A program made the translations under genes and the position numbers. The notes beneath the pieces were generated by a model. The model did no database searches. It was not told where the DNA came from and worked only from the letters and a program-made list of their open reading frames with translations. Below are positions 27,656 through 35,338 of a DNA stretch of 64,000 nucleotides, piece after piece. Each line of letters opens with the position of its first letter. The first letter of the stretch is position 1. Source of the DNA: Brevundimonas sp. ASV9 (GTDB lineage Bacteria; Pseudomonadota; Alphaproteobacteria; Caulobacterales; Caulobacteraceae). The stretch is from contig NZ_JAELUF010000004.1 in assembly GCF_016429195.1 (NCBI RefSeq), forward strand, positions 1 through 64,000, in the 5' to 3' direction.

Positions 27656-27683
27656 GATCCTCGGGTCAAGCCCGAGGATGACG
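27656..27683. repeat. REP-like palindrome, right copy (inverted)
   Basis: Exact reverse complement of the unit at 27569-27596, 59 nt away, so the pair can fold into one large cruciform or two small hairpins in the fabD-fabG transcript. No third copy was noticed in the window. Confidence 0.85.
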
Positions 27684-27695
27684 ACCTGCGTGGGC

Positions 27696-28640
27696 TCACA
27701 ACGCCTTGGAGAAGGCTTCCAGCTCTTCCGGCGTGTTCAGCGGCAGGGCCTCGGCGTCCGACGCGATCCGCTTGGCCATGCCGGTCAGCACCTTGCCTGA
27801 GCCGATCTCGACGAAGCGCGTCACGCCGCCTTCGGTCGCCATCCATTCCATGCTCTCGCGCCAGCGCACCCGGCCGGTGACCTGCTCGACCAGCAGGCGG
27901 CGGATGACTTCCGGGTCGCTCTCGGGCCGCGCCAGAACGTTGGCGACGACAGGCACGACCGGCGCGACAATCTTCGCCTCGGCCAGGGCGGCGGCCATCT
28001 CATCGGCGGCCGGCTGCATCAGCGGGCAGTGGAACGGCGCCGAGACGTTCAGCGGGATCGCCCGCGCGCCCAGCTCCTTGGCCTTCTCGATGGCCCGGTC
28101 CACTGCGGCCTTCTCGCCTGAGATGACGATATTGCCGTTGTTGTTGTCATTGGCGACCACGCAGACGCCGATTTCCGAACCGGCCGCCGCCGCTGCTTCC
28201 GCCAGCGCCAGATCGGTCTTGGGCCCGATCAGTGAGGCCATCGCCCCCTGCCCCACCGGAACCGCGCGCTGCATGGCCTGACCACGCAGTTTCAGCAGCC
28301 GCGCCGTGTCCGACAGCGAGATCGCGCCCGCGGCCGCCAGGGCCGAATATTCGCCCAGCGAGTGACCGGCCACATAGGCCGCGCTCGCCACGTTTAAGCC
28401 GAACTCGGTCTTCAACGCCCGGATCGCCGCCACGGACACCGCCATCAGGGCGGGCTGGGCGTTCTCGGTCAGGGTCAGTTGATCCTCGGGGCCTTCGCGC
28501 ATCAGCACCGACAGCTTCTGGCCCAGCGCCTCGTCCACCTCGGCGAAGACGTCGCGAGCGGATGGGAAAGCGTCCGCCAACTGCGCGCCCATGCCGACGG
28601 CCTGGCTGCCCTGTCCCGGAAACAGAAGTGCGAGGGTCAT
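27696..28640 (-). CDS. fabD: Malonyl-CoA:ACP transacylase
   Basis: 314 residues. LLFPGQGSQAVGMG at the N-terminus, catalytic Ser in AGHSLGEYSAL and His in NVSAPFHCPLM. It loads malonyl onto ACP, the first dedicated step of chain elongation. GGGAG Shine-Dalgarno. First gene of the reverse-strand fabD-fabG-acpP-fabF-mltG-yicC-gmk run. Confidence 0.97.
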   Translation of the reverse strand: MTLALLFPGQGSQAVGMGAQLADAFPSARDVFAEVDEALGQKLSVLMREGPEDQLTLTENAQPALMAVSVAAIRALKTEFGLNVASAAYVAGHSLGEYSALAAAGAISLSDTARLLKLRGQAMQRAVPVGQGAMASLIGPKTDLALAEAAAAAGSEIGVCVVANDNNNGNIVISGEKAAVDRAIEKAKELGARAIPLNVSAPFHCPLMQPAADEMAAALAEAKIVAPVVPVVANVLARPESDPEVIRRLLVEQVTGRVRWRESMEWMATEGGVTRFVEIGSGKVLTGMAKRIASDAEALPLNTPEELEAFSKAL

Positions 28641-28769
28641 CGACCGCTCCCTGAATCATTGATCAAGAGCGCGGACCCGTAAGCCCAGACTTACCCGAGG
28701 GCAAGCGGAGGTGGTGGGTGCCTGTGCGTCGGACCGATTTCACGACCGCAGATGCTGTCCTGAGTCCGC

Positions 28770-29198
28770 CTAGCGGCGCCGGTATTTTGCGAGCAGTCGA
28801 TCGCGCGCGGCGTTGACGCGCGTCGCCAGCCCCTCCGTGCCGCCCTGATCGGGATGGGCGCAGGCCATGGCGCGTTTCCAGGCCTCGCGGATTTCGGCCT
28901 CGGTCGAGGCTGGCCCAACGCCCAGCACGGCGCGGGCGTCAGCCTCGCTGATGGGTTCGGATCGGATGATCGGTCGCTGCCGGGACGACCAAGCCAGATA
29001 AAGTCCTGCCCCGGCCAGCGCCGTCGCCGTCAGCCACGATCCACGAAACGCCGCCAGCGCGCCGCCGGCCAGCAGAACTGCGCCCAGCAGGGTCGCCGTC
29101 ACGCGCCAGTGAGCGCGTCCGCGTGGCTCGGTCTGCCGACCCAGCCGCACCAGCGCCCAGACGGCGATCGCCGCCAGAGCCAGCCAGATCAACCCCAT
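28770..29198 (-). CDS. Membrane-anchored J-domain protein
   Basis: 142 residues: two or three hydrophobic helices (about 1-19, 36-52 and 55-70) then a C-terminal J-domain-like segment (about 80-142) with the HPD tripeptide in CAHPDQGGT. The layout, helix first and J domain last, resembles TIM14/DjlA-like co-chaperones that recruit DnaK at a membrane. It follows mipZ's stop in the opposite reading direction of neither gene; mipZ ends 7 nt after its start on the same strand, so it is probably cotranscribed downstream of mipZ. Confidence 0.85.
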   Translation of the reverse strand: MGLIWLALAAIAVWALVRLGRQTEPRGRAHWRVTATLLGAVLLAGGALAAFRGSWLTATALAGAGLYLAWSSRQRPIIRSEPISEADARAVLGVGPASTEAEIREAWKRAMACAHPDQGGTEGLATRVNAARDRLLAKYRRR

Positions 29199-29205
29199 CA
29201 GGCGA

Positions 29206-30042
29206 TCAGGCCGCCACGTCCAAAGGGCTGAGAACCTGCTCCAGGCCCATGGCCATCATTAGATTGCGCATCTCCTGGCGCGCAGCGACATGGGCCAAGG
29301 ACACCGCGACCGGCCGGATGTCATTCGACAAGTCCGCCACCGTCAGGCCAAACGGGAACAGTTCGCGATAAATGACCCGGTCGCGCAGGCCCGGACCGAC
29401 GCGGAAGCCGACGCGCTTGGCCAGCTTGGTCATCCGTTCTTCCAGACGCTTGCGGTTGCGGGCCTCCGCGACGGCGAGACGATTGGTGACCACCAGCCAG
29501 TCGATCGTCGCGTGACGGCCCTGGGCGATGGCGCGCTGCTTGCGCGCCTCCCAGACGCTCTCGGAATAGATCGAGGGTTTCAGCAGTTCCAGGGTGACCG
29601 GATCAACGTCGCCCAGCAGGTCGAAATCGACGAAGCTGTCGTTCATCGGCGTCACGATCTGATCGGCGCGGGCGTGGGCGGCGTTCGAAACGGCCGTGTC
29701 GCCGCCGGGCGTGTCGATCAGGATGCAATCGACGCCCCGCGCCGCCGCCTCATCGAAAGCGCGCTCGAAGGTGGCGATCTGGTCGGCGACATCAGCCTTG
29801 GCCAGGGCCTTGCCGTCGCCCATGTCGGGGATGAACGGCTGGGGAAGATCGTGCCCGTTCGCCGCCAGCCAGGCCAGACGGTTGTGGAAGAAGCGCTGCA
29901 TCGAACGCTGGCGCAGGTCCAGATCGATGATCGCCACCGAACGCCCGGCGTGCAGCAGGCCGGTCACGATGTGGATGGCCAGGGTGGACTTGCCCGCCCC
30001 GCCCTTTTCGTTGCCGAGGACGATCACATGCGGCTGCGTCAT
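29206..30042 (-). CDS. mipZ: Division-plane regulator MipZ
   Basis: 278 residues from the ATG at 30042 (after AGAGGA); the frame extends to 30129 but the family begins at MTQPHVIVLGNEKGG. Deviant Walker A GNEKGGAGKST, switch I/II DLRQRSMQRFF and DTPGGDT are the ParA/MinD-like P-loop features of MipZ. It binds ParB near the origin and forms a gradient that blocks FtsZ at the poles, placing the division site at midcell. Caulobacter and relatives use it instead of MinCDE. Confidence 0.95.
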   Translation of the reverse strand: MTQPHVIVLGNEKGGAGKSTLAIHIVTGLLHAGRSVAIIDLDLRQRSMQRFFHNRLAWLAANGHDLPQPFIPDMGDGKALAKADVADQIATFERAFDEAAARGVDCILIDTPGGDTAVSNAAHARADQIVTPMNDSFVDFDLLGDVDPVTLELLKPSIYSESVWEARKQRAIAQGRHATIDWLVVTNRLAVAEARNRKRLEERMTKLAKRVGFRVGPGLRDRVIYRELFPFGLTVADLSNDIRPVAVSLAHVAARQEMRNLMMAMGLEQVLSPLDVAA

Positions 30043-30125
30043 TCGAGGGAATCCTCTGTGCCGACCGCGCGACTCAGACTGCGCGGTCCTAGGTCCGGCG
30101 AGACTCGGCCTCAACGGGCCAAACG

Positions 30126-30140
30126 TCAACGGAACCTTAA
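30126..30140 (-). promoter_or_regulatory. CtrA-like box upstream of mipZ
   Basis: On the reverse strand the sequence is TTAA-N7-TTGA, one mismatch from the CtrA consensus TTAA-N7-TTAA, about 85 bp upstream of the mipZ start. Cell-cycle control by CtrA would fit the function, but this is a single short match. Confidence 0.35.
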
Positions 30141-30171
30141 CGCAGACCTGTGGACGGCGAACCGGGGTCGG

Positions 30172-30831
30172 TCAGCTGTTGCGCGCGCACCAAGCGTCGG
30201 CGACAGCGGCGGAGCGGCACACCGCAGCGGCGGTTTCGGTCGAGACCGGTCCGACCTTCAGCCGCGTCAGCCGACGGCCGTTGACCTCGACCTCCTGGTA
30301 GATCGGCGACAATCCCGACAGGTCTGACGTGGCCTTCATCCGATCCCAAGCCTGACGCGCGCCGGCCGTACTGGAATAGGCGCCCAGTTGGATCGTTCTC
30401 CCGGTTTCAGGCGCGGCCGTGAGGCTTGCGGGACGCAACACGGGCGCCTGAACCCGCGAGATCGCCTCATCCGCAACGGCTTTCACGACCGCCGGCGAGG
30501 CAGCCCGAATGACCGCGTCGCGCAGCCCGGTATCCTCGCCGACGGGGCGAAGGCCTGCCTGAACGTCTCGGGCGTCCCACATGGCGTGGGGATCCATGAC
30601 GGCGACCTTGACCGGCGTGAAGCGCACAGGCCGCAGTCCGGCCTTTTCAGCCACGGCATGCCGGGTTTCGCGATCACCGGCCGAGAGCGGAATGTCGATC
30701 GCCGCGACGTTCTCGGCCATCGCACTGAATCGATGGGGATCGCTGTCCACCGCGCCACAGCCGGCGACGGCTAGGCTGCTGGCGAAGGCCAGGGCGATCA
30801 GAACTGGACGGGTCGCTTCTGCGGGCGTCAT
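30172..30831 (-). CDS. SPOR-domain lipoprotein
   Basis: 219 residues from the ATG at 30831 (a GTG two codons earlier is possible). The signal peptide ends in LAVAGC, a lipobox. A C-terminal SPOR-like domain (about 145-219) begins GRTIQLGAYSSTAGARQAWDRM and ends RLKVGPVSTETAAAVCRSA. SPOR domains bind denuded glycan at division septa, which fits the place next to mipZ. The middle part is not recognised. Confidence 0.8.
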   Translation of the reverse strand: MTPAEATRPVLIALAFASSLAVAGCGAVDSDPHRFSAMAENVAAIDIPLSAGDRETRHAVAEKAGLRPVRFTPVKVAVMDPHAMWDARDVQAGLRPVGEDTGLRDAVIRAASPAVVKAVADEAISRVQAPVLRPASLTAAPETGRTIQLGAYSSTAGARQAWDRMKATSDLSGLSPIYQEVEVNGRRLTRLKVGPVSTETAAAVCRSAAVADAWCARNS

Positions 30832-30906
30832 AAGCACGACCCTAGAGCCCAGACTTTGCGGTCTGGTGCATCAACAGGCTTAAGCGGAAAGGTTAATCGC
30901 TTCATC

Positions 30907-31767
30907 ATGATAGACGCGCCCCCCCTCCCCGTCGTCCGCACCGTCGCCGACCTGCGGGCGATCGTCCGGGACTGGAAACGTCAAGGCCTGAGCGTCGGCA
31001 TGGTTCCGACCATGGGCGCCCTGCATGAAGGCCACCTGACCCTGGTGCGCGAGGCCGCGCGCCGCGCCGACCGCGTCGTCGCCTCCAACTTCGTCAATCC
31101 GACCCAGTTCGCGGCGCATGAGGATCTGGGCAAATATCCCCGCCAACAGGAGGAGGACGCCCGTTTGTTGGCCGGCGCCGGCTGCCATCTGATGCTCGCG
31201 CCCTCAGCCGACGAGATGTATCCGGAAGGCTTTGCGACCAGCGTCGCCGTCGCCGGTCCGGCGCTGGGTCTGGAAGGCGATTTCCGGCCGCAGATGTTCG
31301 GCGGGGTCGCTGTGGTGGTCACCAAGCTGTTCAACCAGGTCCAGCCCGATGTCGCGGTCTTCGGCGAGAAGGACTATCAACAGCTGATGGTCGTTCGTCG
31401 GTTCGTGCGCGATCTGGATCTGCCGGTCGAGATCGTCGGCGCGCCGACGGAGCGGGATGGCTGGGGCTTGGCCCTATCCTCGCGCAACGCCTACCTGTCG
31501 GAGACCGAGCTTGAGACCGCGCGCCGGCTGAACGGCATTCTGGCGGAGGCTGGCGTCCACGCTTCAGGCGGCCGCCCCCTCCCCGGCGTCGAGCGCGAAG
31601 CCTATGCCGCCCTGCTGAAAGCCGGGTTTGATCGGGTCGATTACGTCGCCATCCGTCACGCCGAGGACCTGACGCCGTTCCGCAACGACATCGTCGACGC
31701 TCCCGCCCGTATCCTGGCCGCCGTCTGGCTGGGCAAGACGCGCCTGATCGACAATATGGCGGTCTGA
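30907..31767 (+). CDS. panC: Pantothenate synthetase
   Basis: 286 residues from the ATG at 30907. The ATP-binding motif PTMGALHEGH, the FVNPTQF block, GEKDYQQLMVVRRFVRDL and SSRNAYLS are all intact. Joins pantoate and beta-alanine for coenzyme A. No panB is adjacent. Confidence 0.97.
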   Translation: MIDAPPLPVVRTVADLRAIVRDWKRQGLSVGMVPTMGALHEGHLTLVREAARRADRVVASNFVNPTQFAAHEDLGKYPRQQEEDARLLAGAGCHLMLAPSADEMYPEGFATSVAVAGPALGLEGDFRPQMFGGVAVVVTKLFNQVQPDVAVFGEKDYQQLMVVRRFVRDLDLPVEIVGAPTERDGWGLALSSRNAYLSETELETARRLNGILAEAGVHASGGRPLPGVEREAYAALLKAGFDRVDYVAIRHAEDLTPFRNDIVDAPARILAAVWLGKTRLIDNMAV

Positions 31768-31774
31768 AACGATC

Positions 31775-31804
31775 AGGGCCGCATCCTTCGCCGGATGCGG
31801 CCCT
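31775..31804. terminator. Terminator-like hairpin between convergent panC and chorismate mutase genes
   Basis: Perfect 12-bp stem AGGGCCGCATCC / GGATGCGGCCCT with a TTCGCC loop, 7 nt after the panC stop. There is no good U-tract on either strand, so it may work mainly as a transcript-end stabiliser. Confidence 0.65.
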
Positions 31805-31810
31805 GTGAGA

Positions 31811-32569
31811 TCAGCCGATTGCGCCGACGCAGCCCTCGGCGTCGCCTGGCGCCAGATCGGCGTCCGTCAGGGCGATGGTCCAGCCGTGATGGGTGTTCAG
31901 GCCCCAGCGCCGGGCGCCGCCGCCGTCGCCGGCGTCCCCACCCGCTGTGACCACCACGCGTCGGCCCTTGGGTAGAGCCGGCGGATCGATCTTGCCGACC
32001 GCCAGTGACGTCGGGGTCTCGCCGCCGTAGCCGTCGAACACGCTCAGCATCGACCATTCTCGACGCAGGCCCATCCACCAGGCGTCCTCGGTATTGATCG
32101 CCAGCACGGCGATCCCGTGGCCCTCGGCGGCGAAGGCCAGGGCCTTTTGCGGATCGCGCACCATCTTGATGTCGGCGGCGGCGCCGAAACGCAGGCGCGC
32201 GCCGTCATAGGCGCGGGTCGGTTCGATCGGGGCCCAGACCTGCACCTGAAGGCGGCCCTGGCGCGCCAGGCCCCAGCCCACGATCTCGCGCCACAGATGT
32301 TCGACCGCCTCGGCGTTCTCGGGCTTGGCCTGCTTGAGCATGCGCGAGAGGACCGTCTGCTCTCGGTCGGGACGCAGTTTCGTGTGCGGTCCCGTGGGCG
32401 CATCCTTGGCGCGGCCGACGGTGGCGGCGATGGCGAGGCGTTGCTCGAACAGCGCCAGGATTTGATCGTCGATGCCGTCGATTTCGGCGCGCAGGGCGGC
32501 CAGCGCCTGCTGTTCGGGCGTCAGGTCGGCCATGTCAGGCCAGACTTGCTGAAGGTTGGTATGGGGCAT
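31811..32569 (-). CDS. Chorismate mutase (AroQ type) with unassigned C-terminal domain
   Basis: 252 residues (an in-frame ATG at 32533 would give 240). The AroQ helical bundle is residues about 15-105 (LAALRAEIDGIDDQILALFEQRLAIAATVGRAK, RPDREQTVLSRM). The remaining 145 residues (from about LQVQVWAPI) are not recognised; their length suggests a second folded domain, possibly regulatory. The enzyme makes prephenate from chorismate, the substrate of pheA directly upstream. A Tyr/Phe-rich leader frame and alternative hairpins precede it. No Shine-Dalgarno is evident at either start. Confidence 0.88.
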   Translation of the reverse strand: MPHTNLQQVWPDMADLTPEQQALAALRAEIDGIDDQILALFEQRLAIAATVGRAKDAPTGPHTKLRPDREQTVLSRMLKQAKPENAEAVEHLWREIVGWGLARQGRLQVQVWAPIEPTRAYDGARLRFGAAADIKMVRDPQKALAFAAEGHGIAVLAINTEDAWWMGLRREWSMLSVFDGYGGETPTSLAVGKIDPPALPKGRRVVVTAGGDAGDGGGARRWGLNTHHGWTIALTDADLAPGDAEGCVGAIG

Positions 32570-32610
32570 GGAAAAGGGCTTTCGGCATTCTGAGATTCGA
32601 TATGTGCAGG

Positions 32611-32689
32611 GGCGAACAGCCGCTCTGGTCCAGAGCGGTCGCCGGTGAAGCAGTCAGGGACGGAGTGCGCCCGACGCCTCAGCCGGCGT
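32611..32689 (-). promoter_or_regulatory. Candidate attenuator for chorismate mutase gene
   Basis: Reverse strand, between the leader stop and the mutase start. Pause hairpin: ACGCC/GGCGT (32685-32689 with 32674-32678) across the leader stop. Alternative pairing: CGCCGG (32683-32688) with CCGGCG (32640-32645). Blocking hairpin: CCGCTCT/AGAGCGG (32620-32638) extended by GGCGA/TCGCC (32639-32643 with 32611-32615). The alternative pairing shares bases with both other stems, so the states exclude each other. No U-tract follows the last hairpin, so control may be translational or Rho-dependent rather than classical termination. Confidence 0.55.
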
Positions 32690-32780
32690 ATCGAAAGCCG
32701 TAAAAGCCGTAGCCGAAATAGAGGCCGGAAACCGCGCGCGAACGGTCGAAAGAAACAGAAAGAGCGCGCAGGCGGGACAT
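32679..32780 (-). CDS. Tyr/Phe-rich leader peptide
   Basis: A 33-codon frame, too short for ordinary gene calls, starting ATG at 32780 and ending TGA at 32679, 109 nt before the chorismate mutase ATG. Its tail reads LYFGYGFYGFRYAG: four Tyr and three Phe in residues 21-31, plus Phe11. That cluster at the C-terminal end, directly before alternative hairpins, is the hallmark of amino-acid leader peptides such as PheL. A ribosome short of charged tRNA-Tyr or tRNA-Phe would stall there. Composition is too extreme to be chance in a Gly/Ala/Arg-rich genome. Confidence 0.7.
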   Translation of the reverse strand: MSRLRALSVSFDRSRAVSGLYFGYGFYGFRYAG

Positions 32781-32825
32781 GGTCCGGTTCCGGTCTATGC
32801 GGATCGTGTTGCGATCCGTGGGTGT

Positions 32826-32855
32826 CTTAAGGACGCAAAGACCGTGCGCCGTCAA
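32826..32855 (-). promoter_or_regulatory. Possible promoter for the leader and chorismate mutase
   Basis: TTGACG (32850-32855, overlapping the pheA stop) and CTTAAG (32826-32831) with 18-bp spacing on the reverse strand. The -35 is good and the -10 poor. A 7-bp hairpin CGGATCG/CGATCCG lies between it and the leader start. Confidence 0.35.
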
Positions 32856-33427
32856 GCCTCAGGCAAGCTCAACAGGACAAAACGCGTCTGATTATCGCCG
32901 GAATCCTGCAAGTCGTTGCGCAGGATCGACAGACCATACACCTCAGCGGCGCCGCCCGGGGCGATGGCCGCCCGTGTCGGGTCACCCGCTTCGGCGACAT
33001 CGCGCGCCGCGCCTGCGGTATCGAAATGCTCTACAACCTCGACATTCAAACCGGCCAGCGTGTCCTTGCATTGGGCCAGGGCGATGGGGTGGCTCTCGAC
33101 CGTGCGGATATCGGACAGACGCGCGCCGTCGATCGCCATCAGCGCATGACGGATCGGCCGCCAGACCTGGGCGACGGGCTCCACGCCAAGCGCACCGACC
33201 AGCGTCGCCGCCGGTTCGACCACGCCGATGGTCGAGTTCTCGACCGGTATCAGGGCGCAACCGCAGTCGCCGGCGCGCAGCGCATCCAGGGCCTGGTCGA
33301 AGGTTTCGAACGCCACAGCCTCGTCCCACGGACGCAGGGCCAGACAAGCCTCATGGCTGAACGAACCGGGCGCGCCCTGATAGGCGACCCGGCCGGGCTT
33401 CTCCTCAGTTGGAGCCGCTACTTGCAT
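32852..33427 (-). CDS. pheA: Prephenate dehydratase without ACT domain
   Basis: 191 residues, ending right after the catalytic domain. VAYQGAPGSFSHEA, IPVENSTIG, ESHPIALAQC and the NQTRFVLLS (TRF) motif are present, so the catalytic domain is complete. Usual enzymes continue for about 80-90 residues with an ACT domain that binds Phe for feedback inhibition; here the stop comes 8 residues after TRF and no ACT-like sequence follows in another frame. It has GAGGGAG before its ATG and lies 90 nt after the DAHP synthase gene on the same strand. Confidence 0.92.
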   Translation of the reverse strand: MQVAAPTEEKPGRVAYQGAPGSFSHEACLALRPWDEAVAFETFDQALDALRAGDCGCALIPVENSTIGVVEPAATLVGALGVEPVAQVWRPIRHALMAIDGARLSDIRTVESHPIALAQCKDTLAGLNVEVVEHFDTAGAARDVAEAGDPTRAAIAPGGAAEVYGLSILRNDLQDSGDNQTRFVLLSLPEA

Positions 33428-33517
33428 CGGTCACTCCCTCGGTCTCGGATCGATCTGGCGCTGCCTCGGTGGCGTCACCATGACCGGATCGGCCCGCATT
33501 TGGGGCGCTGACGACGG

Positions 33518-34888
33518 CTAGGCCGCCGCCGACTGCGCCACCCGCCCGGCCTTCAGCCGCTCCGCCACCAGGAAGGCCAGCTCCAGCGCCTGATCGGCGT
33601 TCAGGCGCGGGTCGCAGTGGGTGTGATAGCGGTTGGACAGGTCGTCCTCGGTCACCGCCTGGGCGCCGCCGATGCATTCGGTGACGTTCTGGCCGGTCAT
33701 TTCCAGGTGGACGCCGCCGGGGTGGACGCCTTCGGCCTCGGCCACATCGATGAAGGTCCGGACTTCGCCCAGGATGCGGTCGAACGGCCGGGTCTTATAG
33801 CCGTTGCCGGCCTTCAGCGTATTGCCGTGCATCGGGTCGATGGACCAGATGACCTTGCGGCCCGAGGCCTTCACTTCGCGCATCAGCTTGGGCAGGCGCT
33901 CGCCGACCTTGTCGTGACCGAAGCGTCCGATCAGCGTCAGACGACCGGAGACATTGTCCGGGTTCAAGGCGTCGATCAGCGGCAGCAGGTCGTCGGCGGT
34001 CATGGTCGGCCCGCACTTCACGCCGATGGGGTTCTTGATCCCCTTCATGAACTCGACGTGAGCGCCGTCCAGCTGACGCGTGCGCTCGCCGATCCACAGC
34101 ATGTGGGCCGAGGTGTCGAACCATTCGCCGGAACCGCCGTCCAGACGCGTCAGGGCGCTTTCGACGTTCAGCAGCAGGGCCTCGTGACTGGTGAAGACCT
34201 CGACCCGGCTGAGGTCCGGATGCGTCTCGGGCGTGACGCCGACCGCCTCCATGAAGGCCAGGGCCTCGGTGATCTTGTCGGCCAGCTCACGGTACTGGGC
34301 GCCGGCGGCATTGTCGCCCGCGAAGCCCAGGGTCCAGCGATGGATGTTGTACAGGTCGGCGTAGCCGCCGCCGGCGAAGGCGCGCAGCAGGTTCAGCGTC
34401 GAGGCCGACTGGTTGTAGGCGCGGATCAGACGCTGCGGATCGGGCGCGCGCTCCTCGGCCGTGAAGCCCATGCCGTTGATGATGTCGCCGCGATAGCTGG
34501 GCAGTTCGACGCCGTCGATCTCCTCCAGCGGCGACGAGCGGGGCTTGGCGAACTGGCCCGCGATCCGCCCCACCTTCACCACCGGCTTGCGCCCGGCGAA
34601 GGTCAGGACGACCGCCATCTGAAGGATCAGACGGAAGGTGTCGCGGATATTGTCGGTCGAGAACTCCTTGAAGCTCTCGGCGCAGTCGCCGCCCTGAAGC
34701 AGGAAGGCGTCGCCCCGTTCGACCTGCGCCAGCTTCGACGTCAGGCGCCGCGCTTCGCCGGCGAAGACCAGCGGCGGCAAGGCGCGCAGCTCGTCTTCCA
34801 CCCGCGCGAGGGCGGCAGGATCCGGATAGTCCGCCGGCATATGCAGGGCGGTCTTGGTTCTCCAGCTTTCGGGGGTCCAGCGTGTCAT
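33518..34888 (-). CDS. aroG: Class II 3-deoxy-7-phosphoheptulonate synthase
   Basis: 456 residues of the plant-like (type II) DAHP synthase: [21 protein letters not shown] start, [51 protein letters not shown] and [18 protein letters not shown]. First step of the shikimate pathway from PEP and erythrose-4-phosphate. First gene of the aroG-pheA-leader-chorismate mutase cluster. Its mRNA appears leaderless (see promoter). Confidence 0.97.
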   Translation of the reverse strand: MTRWTPESWRTKTALHMPADYPDPAALARVEDELRALPPLVFAGEARRLTSKLAQVERGDAFLLQGGDCAESFKEFSTDNIRDTFRLILQMAVVLTFAGRKPVVKVGRIAGQFAKPRSSPLEEIDGVELPSYRGDIINGMGFTAEERAPDPQRLIRAYNQSASTLNLLRAFAGGGYADLYNIHRWTLGFAGDNAAGAQYRELADKITEALAFMEAVGVTPETHPDLSRVEVFTSHEALLLNVESALTRLDGGSGEWFDTSAHMLWIGERTRQLDGAHVEFMKGIKNPIGVKCGPTMTADDLLPLIDALNPDNVSGRLTLIGRFGHDKVGERLPKLMREVKASGRKVIWSIDPMHGNTLKAGNGYKTRPFDRILGEVRTFIDVAEAEGVHPGGVHLEMTGQNVTECIGGAQAVTEDDLSNRYHTHCDPRLNADQALELAFLVAERLKAGRVAQSAAA

Positions 34889-34923
34889 CGCGCAAGAATA
34901 GGACTTCGCGCCTATTCGAACAA
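34889..34923 (-). promoter_or_regulatory. aroG promoter with overlapping palindromic operator
   Basis: Reverse strand: -35 TTGTTC (34918-34923), 17-bp spacer, -10 TATTCT (34895-34900), then six bases to the ATG at 34888. Transcription would start at or next to the A of ATG, and no Shine-Dalgarno exists, so the mRNA is probably leaderless. A perfect inverted repeat GAATAGG-N8-CCTATTC (34896-34917) fills the spacer and most of the -10, as expected for a repressor operator. Confidence 0.6.
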
Positions 34924-34954
34924 CGAAAAGGCAGGCGGATTTTGCCGCGAGATG

Positions 34955-35095
34955 TCAGTCTTCCGAAGAAGGCGACTTTTCCGCCGCAGCTTCAGCCTTG
35001 CGTTCGGCCTTGGCCGCCGCCTTCTCGGCCGCCTTCAGCGCTGCGGCGCGCTCGCGTTCCTGACGCTCAAAGCTGTAGTTGGGTTTGCGAGCCAT
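34955..35095 (-). CDS. Small conserved basic/acidic protein
   Basis: 46 residues from the ATG at 35095 (MARKPNYSFERQERER), followed by an Ala/Lys/Glu helix and an acidic end (SPSSED). Short proteins opening MARKPNY-x-FE-x2-ERER are common in alphaproteobacteria, with no known function. It lies 31 nt upstream of the aroG promoter on the same strand. Confidence 0.7.
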   Translation of the reverse strand: MARKPNYSFERQERERAAALKAAEKAAAKAERKAEAAAEKSPSSED

Positions 35096-35338
35096 CGGCG
35101 TCCTCGTCTCATCTCGTGTTCTGGCGGTGAAGGTGGCGATACAGGGGGCCGGACGCAATCGCCAAATCCGGCACCCTGCAAAAGCGGCTCACAGCAATCT
35201 TTCCTTGCGCGTCAGAATCTTGGCGGCGGCGTCGAAGGCGATGAACAGGCGGGCTAGAAGGGTCATGGGCTCTGAACGCTTGGCCCTATTCGATGTTCAG
35301 TCCCGCGAACCTTCGTCGCACCCGAAAGGCAGGCGCCC

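Noticed and set aside
30890-30906. TTAA-N9-TTAA before panC as a CtrA site
   Set aside because: The spacing is nine, not seven, and panC is not an expected target.
32645-32830. Plus-strand 61-codon frame
   Set aside because: Antisense to the aromatic leader; the composition is Arg/Lys/Ser-rich noise without a Shine-Dalgarno.
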